A stretch of 57,200 nucleotides of DNA from GN02-872 sp963518665. GTDB taxonomy: Bacteria > Patescibacteriota > Gracilibacteria > BD1-5 > UBA6164. Shown here piece by piece: positions 30,477-40,860 of the stretch. The notes below the pieces were generated by a model. That model did no database searches, had not been told where the DNA came from, and saw only the letters and a list, made by a program, of their open reading frames with translations. A program made the translations under genes and the position numbers. Location of the stretch: positions 1-57,200 of the forward strand of contig CAUQKR010000003.1 of assembly GCA_963518665.1 (NCBI GenBank), in the 5' to 3' direction. Each line of letters opens with the position of its first letter. The first letter of the stretch is position 1.

Positions 30477-31961
30477 ATGAAACAAATAGTAACTAGATTT
30501 GCACCAAGTCCAACTTGATATTTGCATATTTGAAGCCTAAGAACAGTTTTATTTAATTACCTTTTTACAAAAAGAAATAATTGAAAATTTTTGCTTAGAA
30601 TAGAAGATACTGATAGAACTAGATATGTAGAAGGTTCTGTAGAAAATATGATAAATATTTTAAATCAAGTTTGACTTGTACCAGATGAAGGGCCAAACAA
30701 TCCTGGAGAAGTTTGACCTTATTATCAATCAGAAAGACTTCATATTTATAACAAATATATAAAAGAACTTATAGATATGGATATGGCTTATCCTTGTTTT
30801 TGTACTGCTGAAAGATTAGATGAACTTAGAAAAGAGCAAACAGAACTTTGACTTCCTACAAAATATGATAAAAAATGTAGATATCTTACAAAAGAAGAAG
30901 TAAAAGCAAAAATCGATGCTGGAGAACCTCATACAGTTAGACTAAAAGTTCCGGAAAATCAAATAATTGAATTTTATGATGAAGTAAGATGAAAAATTTC
31001 TATAAATAGTAAAGAAGTAGATGAACAAGTTTTGCTAAAAACAGATGGTTTCCCAACTTACCATTTTGCTGTAGTTATAGATGATCATTTGATGTGAGTT
31101 ACTGATATAATCAGATGAGATGAGTGGATACCTTCAACTCCAAAACATATTTTGCTTTACAAAGCTTTTGGTTGGGAAGTTCCAAATCATTCTCATGTTC
31201 CACCTTTGGTTTGAGCTGATAGAAAAAAATTAAGTAAAAGAACTGGTGATGTAGCTGTAGAAAAATATTTAGAAAAATGATATCTAACAGAAAGTTTGAT
31301 GAACTTCTTAGCTTTACTTGGATGGAATCCAAAAACAACTCAAGAATTTTTTACTTTGGAAGAATTAGCTGAAAGATTTGAATTAAAAAATGTTCAAAAA
31401 GCTGGAGCATTCTTTGATATTGAAAGACTTGATTTTTTCAACGAACATTATTTAAAAACTCTTGATTCTGAAGTTGTTTACGCTAGATTTAAAGAATATT
31501 TAGGAAGATATGACAAAGAATTTTTAGAAAAAATTTCAAAATTTTCTGAAGAATATAATAAAAAAATATTTAATGAATTGAAAACAAGAATAAAATATTT
31601 TGCTGAATACAAAAATTATGTTTCATTTTTCTATGAAGAACCAAAAATTTTAGATGAAGAAATTTTTGTAAATAAAAAAATGAAAATCGAAAATTTGGAA
31701 ACTGTAAAAAAATGATTGGATTTAGCTTTAAAAATCTTGGAAAATAAAAAAGAAGATTTTGAAAATATAGATGAAATAAAAGATATTTTTGTAGAAAAAA
31801 TAAAAGAAGCTGAAATGAAAAATGGACAAGTTTTATGGCCAGTTAGATGTGCTTTATCTGGGGAAGAATTTAGCCCTGGAGCTTTAGAACTTATTTATAT
31901 TTTATGAGTTTCTGAAAGTAAAAATAGAATAGAAAAAGTTTTAAATAATTTTAACAAATAA
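30477..31961 (+). CDS. gltX: Glutamyl-tRNA synthetase
   Basis: This 494-residue class I synthetase has RFAPSPTGYLHIGSLRTVLFNYL (HIGS, both Gly TGA), RIEDTDRTRYVEGS, TDGFPTYHFAVVIDDHLMGVTDIIRGDEW, KLSKRTGDVAV (KMSKS equivalent) and an anticodon-binding C-terminus. It charges tRNA-Glu, and tRNA-Gln if no GlnRS exists. The ATG at 30477 is chosen because the one at 30469 is out of frame. Confidence 0.97.
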
Positions 31962-31967
31962 AAAAAT

Positions 31968-32303
31968 ATGAATTTTGAATGATTAACTTGACTTGTTGAC
32001 TCGATATTAAATTGATTTAGTTGTTCACATTGTTCTGCAAAACCTGAGAAAAAAGATATTTATATAAAAAAAATAGAAAATAGTTCTGTTGTGATTGATA
32101 TACTTTGTCCAGTTTGTAAAGAACATAATTATGTAAAATCTGAAGTTTATGCTCTTGATTTAACAAAACATTTAAATAAAGAACAAATTTCTGCTTTGAA
32201 AGAAAATTTTGAAAAACAAAAAAATATTTCTGATGAAGAAATCGTGAAACTTGACAAATATTTGAAAAAATGAAATATTTCTGCAAGTGATTTATTTGAA
32301 TAA
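31968..32303 (+). CDS. Small zinc-ribbon-like protein
   Basis: A 111-residue protein with paired cysteine motifs, CSHC near residue 20 and CPVC near 46 (spacing typical of a zinc ribbon), then a helical C-terminus. It starts 6 bases after gltX and 13 bases before the next gene, so it is in an operon with both. Function unknown; possibly nucleic-acid or protein binding. Confidence 0.65.
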
Positions 32304-32316
32304 TAAAATATAAAAT

Positions 32317-32733
32317 ATGAAATTTATAAAAAATATTTTTCTTTTATTTTTGATACTTTTAGTTTTATATATAGTTTGATTTTTTTTAAGCCCTTCTGTA
32401 AAAACTTTTTGAGATGAGATTTGATTAAAAACTTTTAATGAATTTTTAGGTAATTTTTGAAAAAGAGTAAATCAGTTAAATGAAATAGATGCAAAAAAAA
32501 CTATAAATAATATAAATTCTGGTATTAATGAATCTATAAATATTGTTGATGATTATGCAAAAGGTTTAAAAGAAACTATTGATAAAACTAGAAAAACAGC
32601 TGATGAAATAAATAAAAATTATCAAGAAGTAAAAAATCAAATTGATGAAACAACAAAAAATATTCAAGATATTTGAAATAAAATAAAAGAAACAAAAGAG
32701 TCAATCGACAAAACTACAAAAATTTTTAATTAA
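32317..32733 (+). CDS. Membrane-anchored coiled-coil protein
   Basis: 138 residues with one N-terminal transmembrane helix (~4-25). A long amphipathic coiled coil follows, built from INSGINESINIVDDYAKGL and ETIDKTRKTADEINKNY units, like DUF948-type proteins. It is last in the gltX transcript and followed by a terminator. Function unknown. Confidence 0.6.
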
Positions 32734-32735
32734 AA

Positions 32736-32763
32736 AACACGAATTAAACTTTCGTGTTTTTCT
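32736..32763 (+). terminator. Terminator of the gltX operon
   Basis: ACACGAA-N6-TTCGTGT hairpin with T run. Confidence 0.85.
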
Positions 32764-32785
32764 TGCTAAATAATAAATAAAAAAA

Positions 32786-34252
32786 ATGAGAAAATATTTT
32801 ATAATGACTTTTGGTTGTTCTATGAACCAGGCTGATAGTGAAAAAGTAAATATGATTTTACTTCAGTCTGGATTTATGAAAACAAATGAAATAAAAGATG
32901 CTGATTTAGTTATTTTTAATACTTGTTCTGTAAGACAAAAATGAGAAGATAAAGTTTTTTGAATGATTGAAGAAATAAAAAAAATCAATCAAGAAAACAA
33001 AAAAAAGGGAATTGCTCATGAAATAAAAATCTGAATTACAGGATGTATGGTTAGAAGGACTGGGCTTTGAGAAAAATATTTAGATAATTATAAAAGAGAT
33101 AGAAATAAAAGTAAAAATATAAATTTACTAAAAAGTTCAGATGAAATTTTTAATAATGATGATAAACTTTTCCCAAGAGCAAAAGGTTTTTTGGATTTTA
33201 CTTTGAGAATCGAAGATATTAGATTTTTACCAATAATGTTGACTCATATTTATTGAGAAAGTATTTGAAATGATTCAAAATTTGATGATTATCTAAAATC
33301 AAAACAACTTAGAGAAAACCCTTTTTCTGCTACGATTATAATCCAAACTTGATGTGATAATTATTGTACTTTTTGTATTGTACCATATACTAGATGATGA
33401 GAAAAAAGTAGACCAATCGAGGAAATAGTTGCAGAAGCAAAAGAAGCAGTAAAAGCTTGAGCAAAAGAAATAACTCTAGTTTGACAAAACGTAAACTCTT
33501 ACTGAAAACAATTTGTAGATAAAAAACATTGGAATGAAGAAAAAAGTAAATGGAATGATTGACTTGGGAAATCTCCTTTGAGACAACTTCTTGAAGAACT
33601 TGATAAGATAGAATGACTTGATAGGGTTCGTTTTACCTCAAGCAATCCTCATGATATGACTCAAGATATTTTAGATGCACATTTTGAACTTAGAACAACT
33701 TGTAATTATTTACATTTTGCTTTACAATCTGGAAATAATCAAATGTTAAGAAGAATGAACAGAAGACATAAATATGAAGATTTCAAAAGAATAGTTGAAT
33801 ATTTAAGATCAAAAGATCCAAATTTTTCTATTTCAACTGATATAATTGTAGGTTTTTCTTGAGAAACTGAAGAAATGTTTTTAGATACAGTAAAAGCTTT
33901 TGATGAACTTCAATTTGACTTTGCATACAATGCTCGTTATAGTGTGAGAAGTTGAACTATTGCTTCAAAAATGTTCCCAGATGATATAACTGATGCACAA
34001 AAAGCTGAAAGATGGCATATTTTAAACGATAAACTTCTAGAAAATATTTTAAAAAGAAATGAAAAAATGCTTGGAACTATAGAAGAAGTTTTAGTTTCAG
34101 GGCAAAAAGATGAATATTTTTTCTGAAGAACTAGAAATTTTAAAGAGATATATTTTGAAGTTTCAGAAGATAAAAATGTAAAAATTTGAGATTTAGTAAA
34201 AGTTAGACTTGATGAACTTGATAGATATGTAATAAAATGAACTTTGATTTAA
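32786..34252 (+). CDS. miaB: tRNA 2-methylthio-adenosine synthase MiaB
   Basis: This 488-residue protein has the N-terminal UPF0004 domain with three cysteines (TFGCSMNQADSE, FNTCSVRQ, ITGCMVRR). The radical-SAM cluster is GCDNYCTFCIVPYTRG and the C-terminal TRAM domain ends the protein. It adds methylthio to i6A37 of tRNAs reading U-starting codons. An insert of ~60 residues between the two Fe-S regions makes it longer than E. coli MiaB. Confidence 0.95.
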
Positions 34253-34278
34253 AAAACTACCACTTGTGGTAGTTTTTT
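34253..34278 (+). terminator. Terminator after miaB
   Basis: ACTACCA-CTTG-TGGTAGT hairpin and six T. Confidence 0.9.
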
Positions 34279-34280
34279 AT

Positions 34281-34308
34281 TTGACAATTTTTAGAAATAT
34301 TTTATAAA
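34281..34308 (+). promoter_or_regulatory. Distal promoter of the nrd locus
   Basis: TTGACA, 16 bases, TATAAA, three bases after the miaB terminator. It would give a ~255-nt leader before nrdB. Confidence 0.65.
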
Positions 34309-34311
34309 AAT

Positions 34312-34466
34312 AAAAATGTTAAAAACTAAAAAATAATCCTTAAAAATAGAATAAAAAAGTTTTTAACATTGAATCGTAAAGAAAAATAACAAAAAATAAA
34401 TAAATATTTTTTTTGTTAAAAACTTCAAAAATTTAACCTATTAAAAGCCAAAAATTATTTTTAACA
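34312..34466 (+). repeat. Cluster of four TTTTTAACA motifs, with 13-bp inverted repeat
   Basis: The 9-mer TGTTAAAAA or its complement occurs at 34317, 34360, 34414 and 34458, in alternating orientation. The first two are the core of a perfect 13-bp inverted repeat (34315-34327 / 34358-34370). 34312-34333 is identical to 1801-1822 upstream of dnaA. I infer a protein-binding cluster, possibly DnaA boxes of diverged sequence. Confidence 0.5.
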
Positions 34467-34483
34467 TATAAAATTTTTTAAAT

Positions 34484-34548
34484 TTGAAAAAAACTAAAAA
34501 ATCTATATATTTTGTATATAAAAATTTTACAAACCACTATATATAGTA
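34484..34548 (+). promoter_or_regulatory. Proximal nrd promoter with NrdR box
   Basis: TTGAAA (34484), 16 bases, TATATT (34506). The palindrome CACTATATATAGTA (34535-34548) matches the known NrdR operator core. A weaker CTATATATTTTG overlaps the -10 at 34503, 34 bases away; paired boxes about three helical turns apart are usual for NrdR. Confidence 0.65.
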
Positions 34549-34573
34549 TTATTTTATTTTTTACTTTTTTATT

Positions 34574-35845
34574 ATGATTAAAAATATAATAAAACGTTCT
34601 GGTGAACTTGAAGCTTATGACATAGATAAAATTATCAGAGTTATTTACAAATGATTGGAATCAGTTTGAAATAAAAATATAAAAGATGCAAAAAAAGTTG
34701 CAGAAAAAGTTGATTCTTATCTACAAAAAGAATGTGAAGATACTGGAGAATGTACTCCAAATGTTGAACATATTCAAGATATTGTAGAAAGAGAACTTAT
34801 GGAATGTTGATTTTATGATGCTGCAAAATCTTTTATTTTATATCGTCACACAAAAATTAAAGAAAGAAAAAGAGATATTTTTAAACCAAGAGTTAATTTG
34901 AAACCTTATGAATACCCAGAACTTTATGAATATGTAAATGCAATTCGTCATAGCTATTGGCTTCATACTGAATTTAATTTTACTGCAGATATTCAAGATT
35001 TTAAAATAAATGTAAGCCCTTCAGAAAGAAATGCAATCCAAAATACAATGCTTGCAATTGCACAAATTGAAGTTGCTGTAAAAACTTTTTGGTGAAATGT
35101 TTACAATAAATTACCAAAACCAGAAATTGGTTCTGTAGGTGACACTTTTGCGGAAAGTGAAGTTCGTCATATGGATGCTTATTCTCATTTACTTGAGATT
35201 TTATGATTAAATTCAGATTTTGAAAGAATTAAAGAAATTCCTGCAATTATACAAAGAATAGAATATTTATGAGAAGCAACTGCTTGAGCAACGATAAATT
35301 CAAATAAAAATTATACAAAAAATATTTTACTTTTTTCTTTATTTATCGAGCACGTTTCACTTTTTTCTCAATTTTTAATTATGATGAGTTTTAATAAATA
35401 TAGAAATATTTTTAAATGAATTTCAAATGTTGTTGAAGCTACAAGTAAGGAAGAACAAATTCATGGAATGTTTTGAATCGATATAATAAATATTTTAAGA
35501 CAAGAACACCCAGAATGGTTTGATGAAGAATTTATTGAATCAATAAAAAAATCTTGTATAAAATCTTTTGAAGCAGAAAAATGAATTGTTGATTGGATTT
35601 TTGAAGAAGGTGAACTTGACTTCTTACCGAAAAAAACAATTTATGAATTTATAAAAAATAGATTTAATAATTCTTTAGAATCTATTTGAGTTGAAAAAAT
35701 TTTTGAAATTGATGAGACTGAAGTTCAAAAAACAGATTGGTTTGATGATGAAATTATGTCTACAAAACACTGAGATTTTTTTGTAAAAAGGTCAATCAAT
35801 TATAATAAAAGATCAAAAAGTATAACAAGTGATGATTTATTTTAA
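34574..35845 (+). CDS. nrdB: Class I ribonucleotide reductase R2 subunit with N-terminal ATP-cone
   Basis: This 423-residue protein has residues 1-95 as an ATP-cone (IIKRSGELEAYDIDKIIRVIY ... HIQDIVERELME). The ferritin-like R2 fold follows: first metal ligand Glu in AQIEVAVKTF, then E196-x-x-H199 and radical Tyr203 in EVRHMDAYSH, LFIEHVSLF and EEQIHGMF. It supplies the radical to NrdA. An ATP-cone on R2 instead of R1 is known in a minority of bacteria and moves dATP inhibition to this subunit. Confidence 0.93.
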
Positions 35846-35858
35846 TAAATTTCAAAAT

Positions 35859-36926
35859 ATGGAAACAAATTTTTTAAAAAATTTTTGGAAAAGATATTCA
35901 TGCAAAACTCTTAGTACTGAGAAAAAAATTTCAAAAGAAGATTTAGATGAAATTATTGAAGTTGTAAGACTTGCTCCATCTATGCTAAATACTCAACCTT
36001 GGAAAATTTTTGTAGTAGAAGATGTTTTAGTTAAGCAGAAATTACAAGAATTTTCTGGATGACAAGATATATTATCTAAAAATTCTCATTATATAATTTT
36101 TTAAAGAAGAAAAAATTTTGATGAAAAATTTTTAGATTCTATTTCAAAAAATGTAGAAAAACCTGATTTTAGAAAAGAAAAATTAAAAGAATTTTTTAGC
36201 AAAATGGATAAAAAAGAAACTGAAAATTGGGCTATTTCTCAAGTTTCTCTTGCGCTTTGAAATGTAATTGCATTTTTATCAGAAAAATGAATTGACTCTT
36301 GTCCAATTTGAGTTTTTAATAGAGAAAAATATGATGAAATTTTATGACTTGATGAAAAATGATTTGCTTCAGTCTTCAATATTGCAATCGGATATTCTAC
36401 AAAACCAAAAATTATTTTGAAAAAAGATAGACTTGAAAAAGAAGAAATTGTTGAATATTTAGATTCTTCAGATTTAAAAGAAATAAAAATTTGAAGTATT
36501 TTTGAAAACGAACATATAAAAGAGCTTATAGAATGGATAGCAGATGATATTTCAACTTTTATTATGGATGATGAAACTGCAGATGAATATTTTGGTAATG
36601 ATGAAGATCTTGATTTAAAAAACTTTGAAAACTGAAAATACAAAATAGATGAAGATGCAGAATATGGTGTAGAAGAAATCAAGCTTTTATTAAAATATTT
36701 AGATGAATTTTTACATAAGGCAGAAAATGCAAAAACAAAAGCAGAAGCTATGAAAGTTGTAAAAGAATATGTTTTGAAACTCAATGATTTAAATGAAAAA
36801 TGTAATCATTGTATAATTGAAACAGAACAAAGAGAAGATATTTGTGAAGTAATGATTTTAGCTTTGAATATAAGATGATTTAATCCAGATTTAGAAGATG
36901 TAACTGAAGAGTGGAGAGATTTTTAA
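35859..36926 (+). pseudogene. Nitroreductase-like gene with an in-frame TAA, plus acidic C-terminal extension
   Basis: The reading frame starts METNFLKNFWKRYSCKTLST with RLAPSMLNTQPWKIFVVED (FMN-binding nitroreductase motif). It reaches TAA at 36102-36104, then continues in the same frame for 273 more codons with normal TGA = Gly usage: WAISQVSLALGNVIAFLSEKG and FNIAIGYSTKPK, both nitroreductase. A ~150-residue acidic tail with CNHC follows. No frame change is needed, so a single base change (such as AAA to TAA) would explain it. Pseudogene, split gene, read-through or sequence error are all possible. Confidence 0.7.
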
Positions 36927-36950
36927 AAAATATTTTTTTAATTTAAAAAT

Positions 36951-37364
36951 ATGAAAAATTTTTATAACATCAATTTTGATTTAACAAAAAATGAAATTGT
37001 AAAACTAGACTGAGATCCCTATAATCATCAACTTTTGATTATAATGGATCAAATCAGCAAACAAATTTTAAAAACTGTACAAACAGAGCAAGAAGCAGAA
37101 AAATCAAATAGTGATTTTATCGGTTTTGAAGGTTTGAATAATAAAAAATTTTTTGATAAAAAATCTTGAATTTTGGTTGATTTAGATGAAATGGAAAATT
37201 GATACAATATAAAAATTGATATTGATTCTGAAAATATAAAAGGTTTGTGAAAAAGCATAATAAATGCTGAAACTTTTGAAAAAAGGGAATTTATCAGAAA
37301 AAAAATTTTGGAACTTTTTAATTTAACAAAAGAAGACAGAACTTTAGAGCTTAATTTTCAATAA
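36951..37364 (+). CDS. Unknown 137-aa protein in the nrd locus
   Basis: An acidic cytosolic protein opening MKNFYNINFDLTKNEIVKL, with helical QISKQILKTVQTEQEAEKS, SGILVDLDEMENGYNIKIDI and a C-terminal REFIRKKILELFNLTKED. TGA is used for Gly at five sites. It is 3 bases from the next gene. I do not recognise it. Its position within an nrd operon hints at a link to nucleotide or redox metabolism, but only by neighbourhood. Confidence 0.6.
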
Positions 37365-37366
37365 AA

Positions 37367-38233
37367 ATGTTAACAAAAGAAAAAATCGATATTTTTATAA
37401 AAAATTTTGTAGAAAATACAAAACAAGAATATATTAAAATCAAAACAAAAAAATCTAAAAATTTGCCTTTAACTGCAAGTAAATTTGGATGAATTCCTTT
37501 TTTGACGAAAGAAACTGAAATTCCAAAAACAGAAGATTGATTACAATTATTTTTACTTGCACAAATAAATTGTGAAGATCTTCCAGAAAATAATATTTAC
37601 CCTAAAAAATGACTTTTACAATTTTGGATTGTTTCAGATTGGGACTTTGGTTGTGATTTTGAAGGTTCTATTGATTGAAAAGATAAAAAAATTATTTATT
37701 TTTCCTCTTTAGAAAATAGTTTAACAGAAGAAGAGATCAAAAAAATTTATAATCCATCTTTTGAGGATGATTATACTCCTTTTGATAAAATTGATTCAGA
37801 ATTTGCTTTGAGTTTTGAGAAAAAAACTGAAGGAATGTCAACTTTTGATTATCGTTATCCTGAGCTTTTTGTGAAAGAATGGAATAAAAATTTTGTAGAA
37901 AATCAAATAAAAGAATTTTTTGAATCAAGTGATTTTAAAATTGAATGAATTGAGGATTTGTGAGAATATATTCACAATTTTATTCATACAGAAAAAGTAA
38001 ATCATAAAATAGGTTGATATCCATTTTTTACACAATTTGATCCAAGAGAAAATAGTGAAGATTTACAAAAATATGATACTTTACTTTTACAAATTGATAG
38101 TGAATTTGATGAAGAAACAGAAAATTTTACAATTATTTGGTGAGATACTTGAGTAGCAAATTTTTTCATTTCAAAAGAAAATTTAGAAAAACTTGATTTT
38201 GAAAAAGTGCTTTACAATTGGGATTGTTATTAA
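37367..38233 (+). CDS. DUF1963 (YwqG-like) protein
   Basis: 288 residues with the YwqG/DUF1963 pattern: SKFGGIPFL near 37, LFLLAQINCEDLPE, GLLQFWIVSDWDFG, then HKIGGYPFFTQFDPR and LLLQIDSEF, ending IIWGDTGVANFFISKENL. YwqG proteins are soluble and of unknown biochemical role. It starts 2 bases after the preceding stop. Confidence 0.82.
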
Positions 38234-38286
38234 AATCTAAAAAATTTTATTAACTTTATATTTTATTTATTTAAAAATTTTAAAAA

Positions 38287-39966
38287 ATGTCTGAAATTCG
38301 TTGGCTTAATGATTATTCTAAAGTTTATTTAGAGAATTGATATCTTGTAAATTGACAAACTGCAGAAGAAAGATTGAGATTTATAGCTGAAACTGCTGAA
38401 AAAATTTTGAAAAAAGATGGTTTTGCAGATAAATTTTATAATTATATGTGCAAAGGTTATTATTCACTTTCTAGTCCAATTTGGTCAAACTTTGGGCTTG
38501 AAAGAGGACTTCCAATCAGTTGTTTTGGTTCTTATATTTGAGATACAATGTGAAAAATTTTATTCACTCAAGCTGAAGTTGGAATGATGAGTAAATTTGG
38601 TGGTGGTGCTTCTGGTTATTTTGGTGCATTGAGACCAAGAGGTTCAGAAATTACAAATAATTGACATTCTTCTGGAGCTGTTCATTTTATGCAACTTTTT
38701 GAAACTTTGGTTGATGTTGTAAGCCAAGGCTCTGTGAGAAGAGGACATTTTTCTCCATATTTACCACTAGAACATCCGGATGCAAAAGAATTTTTGAAAA
38801 TCGGAACAGAATGAAATCCAATCCAAAAACTAACTCACGGTGTAACTGTAACTGATAAATGGCTTAAAGAAATGGTTGCTTGAGATATAGAAAAAAGAGC
38901 ACTTTGGGCTGAAGTTATTCAAAGAAGAGGGGAAATGTGATATCCTTATATTATGTTTACTGACAATGCAAATAATGGAACTGTTGATGTTTATAAAGAC
39001 AAAAATATGAAAATTGTTGCATCAAATATGTGTAGTGAAATTATGCTTCCGTCAAATGAAGAAGAAAGTTTTGTTTGTGATTTGTCTTCTATGAATATTT
39101 TTTATTATGATGAATGGAAAAATACAGATGCAGTAGAAACTTTAACTTATTTTTTGGATGCTGTTATGGAAGAATTTATTTTAAAATTAGAAAAATTTAG
39201 AGACAGTGAAAAAGCTGAAGATAAAGATGTATTTTTATTTTTACAAAGAGCTTATAGATTTGCAAAAAGACATAGAGCAATCTGAATTTGAGTTGTTGGA
39301 TGGCATTCTTATTTACAATCAAAAATGATAGCTTTTGAAGATGTAGAAGCTTATGAATTGAATAAAGAAATTTTTAAATTTATAAAAGAAAAGGCTTACT
39401 TTGCTTCTGAGGAAATGGCAAAAATTTATGGAGAACCAGAAATTTTACAAGGTTATGGAAGAAGAAATACAACACTTTTATCAGTTGCTCCAACAACTTC
39501 TTCAGCATTTATTTTGGGACAAGTTTCACAATCAATTGAGCCTTGGTGGTCAAATTGTTATGTAAAAGATCTGGCAAAAATAAAAACTACAATCAAAAAT
39601 CGTGAACTTGAAAAACTTCTTGAAGAAAAATGACAAAATACTCGTGAAGTTTGGAATTCTATCAGAGACAGAGATGGTTCTGTTCAACATTTAGAATTTT
39701 TGAGTCAAAAAGAAAAAAATATTTTCAAAACTTTTTCTGAAATCAATCAATACGCAATTATTGATCAAGCTGCTGATAGACAAAAATTTATTGATCAAGG
39801 ACAAAGTATAAACTTGATGATCCATCCAAATACTTCTGCAAAAGATATAAATGCACTTTATATGGATGCTTGGAAACAATGAATCAAAGCTCTTTATTAT
39901 CAACATTCTAAATCTGCAGCTCAAGAATTATCTAGAAAAATAACTTGTGCTTGATGTGAAGCTTAA
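38287..39966 (+). CDS. nrdA: Class I ribonucleotide reductase R1 (catalytic) subunit
   Basis: A short 559-residue R1 with redox Cys79 in LPISCFGS, SKFGGGASGYFGALRPRGS, thiyl-radical Cys249 in SNMCSEIMLPS, SVAPTTSSAFILGQVSQSIEP and C-terminal CAGCEA (Cys554, Cys557) for thioredoxin reduction. The N-terminal ATP-cone is missing and is found on NrdB. It makes dNTPs with NrdB, 2.4 kb upstream. Confidence 0.95.
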
Positions 39967-39967
39967 A

Positions 39968-39999
39968 AAAAAGCTAACTTTTTAAAAGTTAGTTTTTTT
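39968..39999. terminator. Bidirectional terminator after nrdA
   Basis: CTAACTTTT/AAAAGTTAG hairpin with T run, overlapping the stop of the convergent tlyA-like gene. Confidence 0.8.
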
Positions 40000-40707
40000 C
40001 TCTAAAAATATAAAAATTTCTTGGTTTCAGTTTTCTCAAGTAAGTTTTGATTTTTCTACAGAAATTATTTTTAATCATTTTTCTCTTGCAAAAGCTAAAA
40101 ATTCATTTAGTTTTTTTTCTAAAATTTTTTCATCTTTTACAACTCATTTTTTATTTATAAATTCTTTTCAAACTTGAAATTGTGGTTTAAATAAAAGTAG
40201 AGTTTTTGTTTTTTCTCACATTTGAAAAATAATTGATTCAAGAATTTTTTCCAGATTTATAAAACTTACATCACAAGTTATAAAATCTAAATTTTCTATT
40301 TTATTTAATTTTCTAATATCAGTATTTTCTATAGAAATTATTTTTTCATTATTTCTCAAACTTTCATGAAGTTGAGAAGTTCAAACATCAACAGCAAAAA
40401 TTTTTCAAACATTGTTTTCTAGTAAAATTTGACAAAATCATCAAGTTGAGCTTCAAATATCAAGACAATTTTTATTTTCTAAATCAAAATTCTTTCATTC
40501 TAAAAATCATTTTAATTTTAAAGCACTTCTAGCAACATAAAGTAATTCTTCACTTTCCAAGATCTCAATAACACGATTTTCTGTAACTGAAAAAGCTGGT
40601 TTTGTAACTATTTTTCCATCAATTTTTATTTTTCCTGATTTTATTAAGCTTTGAGCTTTATTTTTTGAAATTTTTAATTTTTCTGTAATATATTGGTCAA
40701 GACGCAT
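39982..40707 (-). CDS. tlyA: TlyA-family S4-domain rRNA methyltransferase / hemolysin-like
   Basis: 241 residues: an N-terminal S4 RNA-binding domain (MRLDQYITEKLKISKNKAQS), then VARSALKLKGFLEG and SAM motif CLDIGSSTGGFCQILLENN with the K-D-K-E style core (FITCDVSFI, LFKPQFQVGKE). TlyA 2'-O-methylates 16S/23S rRNA in other bacteria. The plus-strand uvrD gene starts 150 bases away, divergently. Confidence 0.88.
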
Positions 40708-40860
40708 ATTTTTTTGGTTAAATATTTTTGAAATTATACATAAAATTTTTATTTTTCAAAATATTTTATTTTTTCACATATTTTTTGAAAAAAAATTTAT
40801 TTTTAGCTTTTTTTAATTATAATAAGAAAAATTTTTTAGACTTTTGATTTTTAGAAAAAT

